The notes under the pieces are model-generated. The model saw only the letters and a list, made by a program, of their open reading frames with translations. It ran no database searches and was not told the origin of the DNA. A program made the position numbers and the translations under genes. Below, one piece after another: positions 43,306 through 51,865 of a stretch of 64,000 bases of DNA; position 1 is the first letter of the stretch, and every line of letters starts with the position of its first letter. This DNA comes from Ferdinandcohnia sp036965045 (GTDB lineage Bacteria; Bacillota; Bacilli; Bacillales; Bacillaceae_L), in assembly GCF_036965045.1 (NCBI RefSeq), contig NZ_JBALOV010000053.1:1-64000 (forward strand). The letters are read 5' to 3'.

Positions 43306-43992
43306 TTAAATACTAAGTTTATCGACATAGTCAAAAATGATAGCCCATGAGAAAAATGCTGTTAAAAGAAAAACTATGATTATAAAAAGGATAGTCCCAT
43401 TTCTAAAAAAGGATTCTCGAACACCAGAAGCTAGTGCATAATGAGCTGCAGTTAAGACAGCCATCATACCCATTAGGCAAAAAAATGGTTCGTAGACTAA
43501 TAAGTCCCATAAAGCTAGATTCCGAACTTCTACTTCTACAAACCCAGAGAAATCGATTGTAATGAAACCTGCCAACAGAAGCGCTTTTGTGATTATACCA
43601 CTTACACCATGAGCAATTAAAAAAGCCGTGCTCAAAAGAGTCGGAGTCAATAAAAGAAGTGGAGGAACTTTTCTTCCTCCAATTAACGGTACCGTTTTCG
43701 GAACAATCCTGCTCCATGGCTTTATAAGCGCAATCAAAGTGAATCCACAAAACATAATAATAATACCTGCCATGTAACTTCCCATGTAAAATACTGCAGG
43801 ATCTTTTATTTTCCCCGGCATACCGATTGTGCCACCAGCAGCGTGATAAAACCGGATGAATACCGCATATAGTAAAGCGTTTATACAGCCAATGTATGCT
43901 GGCCATACAGAAGATTTTGAAAAGCCTACAAACCGTCCAAAGTAACTCACTCTTGCAGATAATGATATTTTACTGATATTCACTTCTTTCAT
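43306..43992 (-). CDS. Membrane protein related to the 40020-41087 product
   Basis: 228 residues from the ATG at 43992 (GGTGGGG upstream; another ATG at 44016). About five membrane segments. ALLYAVFIRFYHAAGGTIGMPG and ALIKPWSRIVPKTVPLIGG RKVP correspond to YGLMHFYWLLGGEGYPF and WGEEIPRWVPFIRGKRVP in the duplicated protein on the other side of the two-component genes. It ends 99 bp upstream of the response regulator start on the same strand. Site B of the direct repeat lies 113 bp upstream. Family function unknown. Confidence 0.75.
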   Translation of the reverse strand: MKEVNISKISLSARVSYFGRFVGFSKSSVWPAYIGCINALLYAVFIRFYHAAGGTIGMPGKIKDPAVFYMGSYMAGIIIMFCGFTLIALIKPWSRIVPKTVPLIGGRKVPPLLLLTPTLLSTAFLIAHGVSGIITKALLLAGFITIDFSGFVEVEVRNLALWDLLVYEPFFCLMGMMAVLTAAHYALASGVRESFFRNGTILFIIIVFLLTAFFSWAIIFDYVDKLSI

Positions 43993-44104
43993 AGTTGTTG
44001 ACCCCACCATTTCCAATATATTTTGGTTGGGTTTCGCTTTCTCATTAAACCCAAATACCTCACATTCATCTTAACGATCAAAAGTTAAATGAAAGTGAGG
44101 TCAT

Positions 44105-44126
44105 GTTTAAATTCTGTTTAAATTTG
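44105..44126. promoter_or_regulatory. Direct repeat GTTTAA-N5-GTTTAA, candidate response-regulator site B
   Basis: Same arrangement and orientation as site A, ending in ATTTG, upstream of the 43306-43992 membrane protein gene. Confidence 0.6.
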
Positions 44127-44149
44127 TTTGTTGGATACACGCGAAAAAA

Positions 44150-44803
44150 CTATGCCCATAAAAGGTTCTTTTTCCACTCGTCCCCTTCTAACCGATACTT
44201 TACTCTCGTATGCTTCCGCTCTTTATCTGCTTGCCAAAACTCCACTTCAATTGGATTGACTCGATACAAAGTCCAATAAGGATAGATTCGATTTGGATTT
44301 TCCTGCATCTTTTTCATTTCATGATGTAATGCGTCTTCAAACTCACGCTGCTCATGTAGGATTGAACTTTGTTTTCCAAGTAAAGCAATTGCCCGTGCAA
44401 GACTACCACGTTTTAAAAAATCCTTGGCACTTAAATCCTTATTCATTTCAACAACTTGGCCCCGTATTCTAACTTGTCTTCCTATCAACGACCAATAAAA
44501 AGTTAAAGCTACATTTGGGTTCACCTTCATTTGTTTCCCTTTTTCACTTTGAGAGCTTGATGCAAAATACCAGCCAAGCTGATCAACATCTTTAACAATA
44601 AGGACACGCGCATCAGGAAAACCATGATCGTCGGTTGTAGAAAGTGTCATTGCATGAGGTTCGTGTTCCCCTTTCTCTACTGCTTCTTTAAACCATTGTA
44701 AGAAAAGTTCATAAGGATAGTCAGGTGTGTTATTCACACTAAAGGCTGGAAAAGGTCCAGCCAGTGTTTTACTCTGTCTAATTATTTTTCTTATGTCTTC
44801 CAT
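44150..44803 (-). CDS. Pyridoxamine 5'-phosphate oxidase (PdxH) family flavoprotein
   Basis: 217 residues from the ATG at 44803, which has GGAGG seven bases upstream; an ATG at 44872 lacks one. Flavin- and substrate-binding segments of PdxH are visible: DARVLIVKDVDQLGWYFASSSQSEKGKQ, NVALTFYWSLIGRQVRIRG, and near the end WTLYRVNPIEVEFWQADKERKH. The C-terminal YRLEGDEWKKNLLWA departs from the canonical RLxP ending, so it could be a PdxH/PhzG-like variant rather than a true pyridoxal-phosphate synthase. It would use FMN and oxygen. Monocistronic. Confidence 0.82.
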   Translation of the reverse strand: MEDIRKIIRQSKTLAGPFPAFSVNNTPDYPYELFLQWFKEAVEKGEHEPHAMTLSTTDDHGFPDARVLIVKDVDQLGWYFASSSQSEKGKQMKVNPNVALTFYWSLIGRQVRIRGQVVEMNKDLSAKDFLKRGSLARAIALLGKQSSILHEQREFEDALHHEMKKMQENPNRIYPYWTLYRVNPIEVEFWQADKERKHTRVKYRLEGDEWKKNLLWA

Positions 44804-44962
44804 ATAAAATCCTCCAATCTTCACAAAGTCCATCTCCCATAAGATACCATTCTTTTCATTAGAGGGTGACAAACGTTACAGTTTACAATGCATATTAATA
44901 TTCAACCTTTTCACTATTTAGTCTGCATAAGAATATCTGCCAATTAATAGAATTTCAAAACA

Positions 44963-45004
44963 ATGAAAGCGTTTTATTACATAAGAGAAAATTAATGATA
45001 TAAT
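44963..45004 (+). promoter_or_regulatory. aspA promoter with overlapping near-cre site
   Basis: -10 TATAAT at 44999-45004 with a weak -35 ATTACA at 44976-44981 (17-bp spacer). ATGAAAGCGTTTTAT at 44963-44977 matches the cre consensus at 14 of 15 positions and overlaps the -35, a position suited to CcpA repression. Confidence 0.6.
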
Positions 45005-45080
45005 GAGGTGGTGTTAAGAAACCATCTTGTAAGAAAAACATAAATTACTAGTATGCATATGTATAAAGGGAGAGAACATC

Positions 45081-46499
45081 ATGGCTCAATTTCGTATTGA
45101 AAAAGATTTTCTTGGAGAAAAAGAGGTTCCGGTTGATGCCTATTATGGCATTCAAACCATTCGGGCAGTTGAAAATTTCCCGCTTACCGGTTACCGGATA
45201 CATGAGGATTTAATTGTTGCTTTAGCTATCGTTAAGAAGGCAGCGGCATTGGCTAACATGGACGTTAAGCATTTATATGAAGGCCTTGGCAATCCGATTG
45301 TACAAGCCGCAGACGAAATAATTGCTGGAAAACTGCATGACCAATTTATCGTAGATCCAATTCAGGGTGGTGCAGGTACTTCCATTAATATGAACGCAAA
45401 TGAAGTCATTGCTAATCGAGCACTCGAGATCCTTGGGCATGATAAAGGAAAATATTACGAATTAAGCCCAAACAGCCATGTGAATATGTCTCAATCTACA
45501 AATGATGCTTTTCCAACAGCACTTCATATTGCCACACTTAACTTAGTTGAGAAATTACTGAAAACCATGGAGCATATGAGAGATGTTTTTCAAGAAAAAG
45601 CAAAAGAATTTGACCCTATCATCAAAATGGGTAGAACACACCTTCAGGATGCCGTGCCAATTCGCCTTGGACAAGAGTTCGCTGCATATGCTAGAGTTGT
45701 ACAACGTGATATAAAGCGCATCGAACAATCTCGCCAGCATTTATATGAGGTGAATATGGGGGCAACTGCGGTTGGAACTGGGCTAAATGCATCACCGCGA
45801 TATATTGAAAATGTCGTTAAACATTTGGCGGAAATTAGCGGGCTTCCTTTAGTAGGTGCCGAACATTTAGTCGATGCCACTCAAAATATCGATGCCTATG
45901 CGGAAGTCTCTGCAGCATTAAAAATCAGTATGATGAATATGTCAAAAATCGCAAATGACTTGCGGTTAATGGCATCAGGCCCCCGTGCTGGACTCGGTGA
46001 AATCATCCTGCCAGCAAGACAACCAGGGTCCTCTATCATGCCGGGAAAAGTCAACCCTGTTATGCCTGAAATGATTAACCAGGTTGCATTCCAAGTGATT
46101 GGAAATGATCACACCATCTGCTTAGCTACAGAAGCTGGACAATTAGAGTTGAATGTAATGGAACCAGTGCTAGCGTTCAATTTAATCCAATCACTTAGCA
46201 TAATGAATAACGCATTTCATGTATTTACGGAATACTGTCTGACTGGAATCAAAGCAAATGAGGAACGTATGAAGGAGTATGTAGAAAAAAGCGTTGGACT
46301 GATTACCGCGGTAAATCCACACATCGGCTACGAGGTCGCAGCACGAATTGCAAGAGAAGCCATTTTGAATGGCAAACAAGTCCGTGAACTTTGCTTGCAA
46401 TACGATGTGTTAACCGAAGAAGAATTAGATCTAATTTTGAATCCTTATGAAATGACAGAACCAGGCATTTCTGGAGTGTCATTATTAGAGAGAAATTAA
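45081..46499 (+). CDS. aspA: Aspartate ammonia-lyase (aspartase)
   Basis: 472 residues. Fumarase/aspartase superfamily motifs: MGRTHLQDAVPIRLGQEF (general-base region), VGTGLNASPRYIENV, and the mobile active-site loop signature GSSIMPGKVNPVMPE near 320. The N-terminus RIEKDFLGEKEVPVDAYYGIQT is typical of AspA rather than fumarase. It deaminates aspartate to fumarate and ammonia in the cytoplasm. GGGAGAG precedes the ATG. It is monocistronic and ends at a strong terminator; the cre-like site suggests glucose repression. Confidence 0.93.
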   Translation: MAQFRIEKDFLGEKEVPVDAYYGIQTIRAVENFPLTGYRIHEDLIVALAIVKKAAALANMDVKHLYEGLGNPIVQAADEIIAGKLHDQFIVDPIQGGAGTSINMNANEVIANRALEILGHDKGKYYELSPNSHVNMSQSTNDAFPTALHIATLNLVEKLLKTMEHMRDVFQEKAKEFDPIIKMGRTHLQDAVPIRLGQEFAAYARVVQRDIKRIEQSRQHLYEVNMGATAVGTGLNASPRYIENVVKHLAEISGLPLVGAEHLVDATQNIDAYAEVSAALKISMMNMSKIANDLRLMASGPRAGLGEIILPARQPGSSIMPGKVNPVMPEMINQVAFQVIGNDHTICLATEAGQLELNVMEPVLAFNLIQSLSIMNNAFHVFTEYCLTGIKANEERMKEYVEKSVGLITAVNPHIGYEVAARIAREAILNGKQVRELCLQYDVLTEEELDLILNPYEMTEPGISGVSLLERN

Positions 46500-46548
46500 A
46501 AATAGTACTGGTCCCCCGATTGGGCACTGATAGCTGTTATAAATAAAA

Positions 46549-46590
46549 AAGGTATCATCTCTCACCAATTTTGAGAAATGATACCCTTTC
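46549..46590. terminator. Bidirectional intrinsic terminator
   Basis: Stem GGTATCATCTCTCA/TGAGAAATGATACC with T runs on both strands, between the convergent aspA and GH3 genes. Confidence 0.85.
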
Positions 46591-46667
46591 TTTATTGTGA
46601 ACTCATCACAGATGAAGAGGCAAGCGATAAAGCTATCCGCTTGAATTCCCCTTCATCTTTTTCATTT

Positions 46668-48887
46668 TTACTTCCCAGCGTGGTCTGGTTTACCCGTTTC
46701 TTCCGCATGGTCTGGTTTACCTGGCTTTTTCGCATGATCAGGTGCTTTCCCTTGATTGTAGGAAAGGCCAAACCCAAACCAGTACTCATCCCCCGCTTTG
46801 TTTTTATACACATAGGAAGGATCTTCTTCATATCCAGGAATGTCTCCATTTTCATTCGCTACTGCCTCTTCATCGGCAGGGATGGTGAATGGAAGTTTTC
46901 CAGTTGGATTAAATTTACCGCGAATTACATCAACCAATGCTTCCGCTTTTACTCCAAACGTGCTAATGACTGCTGCTGCATTCGGTTCAATTTCATCAAT
47001 TAACCATGGATTTGTCATATTAATCGCAGTAATTGTTGGTACAGTTTTTTGAATATCAACAATGCGGTCCACATCTGCAATTCCTGTTTCAGGTCCTAAT
47101 GTAATTGTAGGATTTGCTGTTGTATTGTTTGGATGGACCCAAACTAATGCATGTGTTGCATCTTCTAGATTATCTACTACTTGAATTGATTTATCGTAGT
47201 TTGCAATCTTTTCTCTTAAAGCTGCAGTGCTACCTTCAGCATTGTTTCGTGTGAATACTTCTACATAAAGCTTAACCTTCTTAATTTGCCCGTTATTTAG
47301 TGGAAGAAGCTTATCATCATTACGTAAAAGAACGACTGATTTACGATGAGCTTCGTCTGCTAGTTTCTGAGATTCAGGATTAGACGCCACCTCAACTGCA
47401 TTTTCAGGGTCCACATATGGGTCCTCAAATAAGCCAAGTTGCATCATTTCTGTTAATAAAAACTCAACCGACGCATCCACGAATTCTATTAGTTCTGGTT
47501 CATTCGTGATTGCCTCAATTATATATTGAGGATCTGCTTCACCAGAGAAAATATTCACTCCTGCTTTTAATGCATAGGCAACTCTTTCGGAACGTGTTAA
47601 TTCTTCAACACCCCAAGGCATTGCTGTTGTAATCCCAGTATCCGTGTTCACATAGCCCTTGAAACCAAGCTGGTCACGTAATAGATCGCCAATAATCGCT
47701 TTATTATAAGCAAAACCTACTTCTTCAAACGGCTCGCCAGTACCTAATTGATCAGGTGCGCTATGCTCATTGCTTGGGTACGCATAGTAAGGCATGATTG
47801 ATGTTGTGCCTGCTTCAATCGCAGCTTTGAACGGAGGGATATGGTACTTAAGTAAGCTACCCTCGGTTGGATATGGATTAAAGTTCCCATCTAAGTAATG
47901 TGGATCCTTCCCGTCATCACGTGCCCCGCCACCAGGGAAATGCTTCGTTGTTAAAGAAACACTACTTGAACTTAATTGATCACCTTGGAAGCCTTTGACA
48001 ATTGCATAAATCATATCTGCCGCAAGCTCAGGGTGTTCACCAAATGTACCATTTGTTCTTCCCCAGATTGGATCTGTAATGATATCCGCCATATACATAT
48101 AACCCTTCTGGATTCCAGACGCTCTCCATTCTTTTGCCGCAATTTGACCAAATTCCTTAACCAAATCCGCATCTCTTGTAGCCGCTAAACCAAGTTCACC
48201 CGGCCATACAGAGAACACTCCACTAGCTTCTGCAAACCCGAAAGCTAAGTTATTGTTAATATGGTTACGTGGGTTTGACGTCATCACAACCGGAATTCCA
48301 AGTCTAGAACTTTCAGCTACTTCTTGGAGTTCATTCGTCCATTGTGCTAATACATCCGCCTGTGGGTTATCACGAATGATGAAATAGCGTAAGTTTCGCT
48401 CAAGAATCCCTTTTGTCGCTGCAGATGCATCTAATACTGGTGCATCAAATTCATAATTCGGGTCACCAGGCTGTGCCCACATATTGGTCTCACTCCATGT
48501 ATCTGTTTCACATAGGAGTGTACCTTCTTCTGCAGGGCATTTAACCGGTCCAAAGCCCCCGCCTTGCATGAACTGAGAGGATATGAGCATTAAGCCCGCT
48601 TTTTCTTCAACAGTCATCTGATTTAGTAAATCTTCTACTCTATCTTCTACTGGTAGTCTCCAGTCTTCATATGTATCTAGTTGGCCATTCGAATTTAAAT
48701 CTTTAAATTCTTTGCCATCTACTGTTAAAATATCTTTTGCTCTCGCTTCTACTTCCTTAATGATTTCATTCTTCTTTACGTCTTCATCCCCTTTTGCACT
48801 CACGTGTGGAATAACAAGTGGAATGAAAAACAATGCAGCTAGTAAAACAATCGTAATTTTTCTCCATTTGGACGATTTCGCCACCAT
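46668..48887 (-). CDS. Secreted glycoside hydrolase family 3 enzyme
   Basis: 739 residues. A signal peptide is cut near 31 (IPHVSA|KG). A calcium-loop-like DLNSNGQLDTYEDW lies before the barrel. GH3 marks: KHFPGGGARDDGKDPHYLDG and the nucleophile Asp in GFKGYVNTDTG (usually GxVxSDW), then the C-terminal alpha/beta sandwich ending FGFGLSYNQG. There is no FnIII domain; instead the tail carries three PDHA repeats rich in Lys, Gly and Pro. Beta-glucosidase, xylosidase or N-acetylglucosaminidase activity is possible; sequence alone does not decide. Monocistronic. Confidence 0.9.
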   Translation of the reverse strand: MVAKSSKWRKITIVLLAALFFIPLVIPHVSAKGDEDVKKNEIIKEVEARAKDILTVDGKEFKDLNSNGQLDTYEDWRLPVEDRVEDLLNQMTVEEKAGLMLISSQFMQGGGFGPVKCPAEEGTLLCETDTWSETNMWAQPGDPNYEFDAPVLDASAATKGILERNLRYFIIRDNPQADVLAQWTNELQEVAESSRLGIPVVMTSNPRNHINNNLAFGFAEASGVFSVWPGELGLAATRDADLVKEFGQIAAKEWRASGIQKGYMYMADIITDPIWGRTNGTFGEHPELAADMIYAIVKGFQGDQLSSSSVSLTTKHFPGGGARDDGKDPHYLDGNFNPYPTEGSLLKYHIPPFKAAIEAGTTSIMPYYAYPSNEHSAPDQLGTGEPFEEVGFAYNKAIIGDLLRDQLGFKGYVNTDTGITTAMPWGVEELTRSERVAYALKAGVNIFSGEADPQYIIEAITNEPELIEFVDASVEFLLTEMMQLGLFEDPYVDPENAVEVASNPESQKLADEAHRKSVVLLRNDDKLLPLNNGQIKKVKLYVEVFTRNNAEGSTAALREKIANYDKSIQVVDNLEDATHALVWVHPNNTTANPTITLGPETGIADVDRIVDIQKTVPTITAINMTNPWLIDEIEPNAAAVISTFGVKAEALVDVIRGKFNPTGKLPFTIPADEEAVANENGDIPGYEEDPSYVYKNKAGDEYWFGFGLSYNQGKAPDHAKKPGKPDHAEETGKPDHAGK

Positions 48888-49170
48888 ACTCTCCCCTTCT
48901 CCTACAAAATGATCATTACATCGTTTTTCGATTCCTATCCCCCTTTCTGTTGATGTGTAAGCCCTTTCACATTAAAGTATAAAAATAGAAACTAGCGAAA
49001 TATATTAGTATACTTTAATATCAAATAGAATAGCACCATTAAAATAAAAAGCATATCCAACTTTCTGATTATTTTTATAATTCATACTTCAATACCATTT
49101 CGACAAAATCCAAGAAAAAACATCCCTTATTTCGTACCATTTCTTTAGTCACACATGACTTATAATTAGA
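48888..49170. other. AT-rich gene-free stretch
   Basis: It contains the GH3 promoter region and otherwise nothing I can interpret. Confidence 0.5.
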
Positions 49171-49206
49171 AAAAGCCTGTCATCCCTTTTTATTGGGAAA
49201 CAGGCC
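49171..49206 (-). terminator. Intrinsic terminator of the SDR gene
   Basis: On the minus strand GCCTGTTTCCC/GGGATGACAGGC is followed by TTTTTC. Confidence 0.85.
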
Positions 49207-49214
49207 TCCATTTT

Positions 49215-50000
49215 TTAAATTGCCTTTACACTTCCACCGTCAACCAAATAGGCTTGTCCGGTCATATAGGTATTGGCATCCGATACTAAGAATGTTACAA
49301 AATTCGCGAATTCTTCAGGTGTACCATAGCGTTTTAACGGAATAGCTTCCTTGGCCATTCGTTCAATTTCTTCAATTGGCTTTCCCAGTTTCTCAGCTCT
49401 CACGTTATCCAAATGAGTCACACGATCCGTAGCAATACGTCCAGGTGCGACTGTGTTAATGAGGATATTATAGGGTGCTAATTCGTCGGCTAATGTTTTG
49501 GATAACCCGACTATTCCTAGGCGAAATGTATTAGAAAGAATCAACCCAGGAATAGGTATTTTGATAGAGGAAGAGGCAATATTGATGATTTTCCCACCAT
49601 TTTTTTGCATATGTGGTAGAGCCCCTCGAATCATTCGGATATAACTTAATAAATTTAATTCAAATGCTCCCTGCCAAGCTTCATCATCTAATTGATCAAA
49701 TGTCCCTGCTGGAGGGCCTCCTGCATTGTTAACAAGAATATCAATCGTGCCAAACGTGTCTGCGGTATGTTTTATGAGAGCTTCGATGTCTTCTTTCTTA
49801 GTGATGTCCGTTTGAAGATAAGAAACTTTACCCTTGTTAAATGCTGAAAGTTCTGCTTGAACAGCCTCTAATTTGTCCTCACTCCGGCTTGCCAGCATCA
49901 CATTTGCGCCTTCCTTTACTAGTTGAGTGGCAATTGCTTTTCCGAGTCCTTGACTAGATGCCACAACGATGGCTGTTTTTCCAGTTAAATTTAAATCCAT
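49215..50000 (-). CDS. SDR family protein lacking the usual Tyr-Lys pair
   Basis: 261 residues with the nucleotide-binding motif ASSQGLGK near 14-21, NNAGG near 91, and the C-terminal TGQAYLVDGGS. The catalytic YxxxK is not present: at that place the sequence is LILSNTFRLGIVGLSK, so Ser and Arg stand where Tyr and Lys are expected. The preceding IASSS keeps the serine. A cofactor-binding protein with altered chemistry is more likely than an ordinary dehydrogenase. AAAGGAG precedes the ATG. A 21-22 bp tandem repeat lies 75 bp upstream. Confidence 0.85.
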   Translation of the reverse strand: MDLNLTGKTAIVVASSQGLGKAIATQLVKEGANVMLASRSEDKLEAVQAELSAFNKGKVSYLQTDITKKEDIEALIKHTADTFGTIDILVNNAGGPPAGTFDQLDDEAWQGAFELNLLSYIRMIRGALPHMQKNGGKIINIASSSIKIPIPGLILSNTFRLGIVGLSKTLADELAPYNILINTVAPGRIATDRVTHLDNVRAEKLGKPIEEIERMAKEAIPLKRYGTPEEFANFVTFLVSDANTYMTGQAYLVDGGSVKAI

Positions 50001-50074
50001 ATGTATTTCACTCCTTTAGAATAAATCTATACCTCAATTTTAGCTCACATTTTTTGTTTTGTGTGTCGATGATT

Positions 50075-50155
50075 GAATAATTATGCCCTACCTTCGAATA
50101 ATTGTCCCCTGCCTTTCATTCATTCTGCCCTAACTCAAGATAATTGTGCTTTACC
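50075..50155. repeat. Degenerate tandem repeat, about four 21-22 bp units
   Basis: Units 50075-50095, 50096-50117, 50118-50138 and 50139-50155 share the pattern GAATAATTnTGCCCTACCTTC. They lie between the SDR promoter and the EamA terminator. Confidence 0.7.
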
Positions 50156-50191
50156 TAAAAAAAGGCCAACTCCGATAAAAAGAGCTGACCC
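50156..50191 (-). terminator. Intrinsic terminator of the EamA gene
   Basis: On the minus strand GGTCAGCTC/GAGTTGGCC is followed by TTTTTTT. Confidence 0.85.
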
Positions 50192-50197
50192 CTACAT

Positions 50198-51127
50198 CTA
50201 TTTTGAAACAGAAACCCCTACTTGTTTTTCAACCCTTGGTTTTCGTTCAAATAATTCTGTTCCCAATAAAACACCGATTACAATTAATATAAAACCAACT
50301 AACTGGACTAATTTAAAGGCTTCATTTAAAAACATGACTGATCCCACTAATGAAAAGAATGGTGAGAGATTAAGGAAAATGGCAGTTTCACCTGCGCCCA
50401 GCTGTGAAATCGCAAAATTATAACATAGATTTCCGATTCCAGTTGAGATAATCGCTGATGCAATGAAAACCCACCACACATAGGATGGAGCTGCACCGAT
50501 TTGATGGATGGATTGACTCTCTAAGGCAAAGCTTAACATAACCAAAAAACCCGCCCCCATTAACAACGCATAACAGGTAATTGTTTTAGGGTTCAATGTG
50601 TAAGAAGCCTTACGGATAAAAATAAAGCTTAGCGCTTGCGCAATGACTGATAAAAACACGTAAAAATCACCGCTTGAAAGCTTCGTAAAAGAGCCCCCAC
50701 CGAGGACCAAAATAAAGTAAATACCAATGATTCCAAAGAACACACCGCATATTTTTAAAAGTGTCAGTCTCGCTTTTAGAAAAAGGACTGCTAAAATATT
50801 CGTTACAAGCGGTATTAAAGCTAGAATGGACGCGCCATTAGTGGCACTGGTGTTGACCAAGCCGATGGATAATAGAGCCTGGTGGGCAAAGATTCCCGTT
50901 AACGCACTTAATGCGACATACCCGAACTCATGTAGATTCATTTTTTGAAGATCTTTCTTTATATACAAAAAGACAAAAATCACTAGGCCAGCGGCAAGAA
51001 TGCGTAGACCGGTAATGGTAAACGGAGGAAAGTTTTGAACCAATATCTTGATGGCCACAATATTTAATCCCCATGCCATCATCACAAATAACAAAATCCC
51101 GTATAGATAATGTTTCCGCACACACAC
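50198..51127 (-). CDS. EamA/DMT family transporter
   Basis: 309 residues with ten membrane segments arranged as two EamA repeats. The first contains MAWGLNIVAIKILVQNFPPFTITGLRI, the second IAQALSFIFIRKASYTLNPKTITCYALLMGAG and GAGETAIFLNLSPFFSLVGSVMFL. The drug/metabolite superfamily exports small metabolites or amino acids; the substrate is not predictable. The start is GTG at 51127 with only a weak GGATGGG upstream, so a second GTG two codons later is possible. It is followed by its own terminator. Confidence 0.9.
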   Translation of the reverse strand: MCVRKHYLYGILLFVMMAWGLNIVAIKILVQNFPPFTITGLRILAAGLVIFVFLYIKKDLQKMNLHEFGYVALSALTGIFAHQALLSIGLVNTSATNGASILALIPLVTNILAVLFLKARLTLLKICGVFFGIIGIYFILVLGGGSFTKLSSGDFYVFLSVIAQALSFIFIRKASYTLNPKTITCYALLMGAGFLVMLSFALESQSIHQIGAAPSYVWWVFIASAIISTGIGNLCYNFAISQLGAGETAIFLNLSPFFSLVGSVMFLNEAFKLVQLVGFILIVIGVLLGTELFERKPRVEKQVGVSVSK

Positions 51128-51214
51128 CCATCCAATCTGAAGTCCATACTTTGATACATTAATGCATTCTATTATACTTCATTTCAAGTAAAAAAAGGCT
51201 CAAAAAAAAGAAAA

Positions 51215-51249
51215 ATCCGGTAGACCACAACATGTGTCTCCTACCGGAC
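51215..51249 (-). terminator. Intrinsic terminator overlapping the TetR stop
   Basis: TCCGGTAG/CTACCGGA with TTTTTC after it on the minus strand. The first arm contains the TAG stop of the regulator. Confidence 0.85.
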
Positions 51250-51843
51250 AAGTCCCTTTTTCAATAAATTGATTTCCGTCATAAAATTCTTCATCGCCAT
51301 CTCGCGGGATAAATCATGGGCAAATGAATGGATTAAATTGCGTAACATGACCGATGTGATGATTTGCAACGCATGAAATAACTCTACCTCGTCTGAAACA
51401 TTCAATTTGCTAATGTTAATCCGTGAGCATAATTTTTTGAAATTATCATTGATTTCTTGTTCACTGATCATTTTATCAAACATGCGTTCAATTTTATGGG
51501 TCATATTCAACAAAGCTGTTTTTAAAAAAGCCAGATTTTCAGCTTCTTTTAGGAACAGCTCAAAAAAGTCGATAAAGGTTTGAAATATATCACCCTCGTC
51601 CCTTTCAAGCATAAAAAGAAACGATTCCTTTTTTTCTTTTGCAAATTCACCTAATAAAAAGAAAAAGGCATCCTCTTTGTCCTCAAAATATTGATAAAAG
51701 CTGCCACGAGAGATTCCTGCAGATTTGATGATATTCGAAATGGAAGCGTCAAACAAAGGAACGTTAGAAAATTCCTTTTTGGCCGCTTCAAGTAATGTTT
51801 GTTTTTTATCCTCAGGTAAATTGAAAAAAGTTAGTTTTGGCAT
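51241..51843 (-). CDS. TetR/AcrR family transcriptional regulator
   Basis: 200 residues. The N-terminal helix-turn-helix includes ISNIIKSAGISRGSFYQYFEDKEDAFFFLL, followed by a helical ligand-binding domain. The ATG at 51843 (AAGGG upstream) is preferred to a GTG two codons earlier. It lies 22 bp downstream of relP on the same strand, so both are probably on one transcript, and shares its stop with the terminator stem. The ligand is unknown. Confidence 0.9.
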   Translation of the reverse strand: MPKLTFFNLPEDKKQTLLEAAKKEFSNVPLFDASISNIIKSAGISRGSFYQYFEDKEDAFFFLLGEFAKEKKESFLFMLERDEGDIFQTFIDFFELFLKEAENLAFLKTALLNMTHKIERMFDKMISEQEINDNFKKLCSRINISKLNVSDEVELFHALQIITSVMLRNLIHSFAHDLSREMAMKNFMTEINLLKKGLVR

Positions 51844-51865
51844 TTCCACCCTTCCCTTTGCGTTG

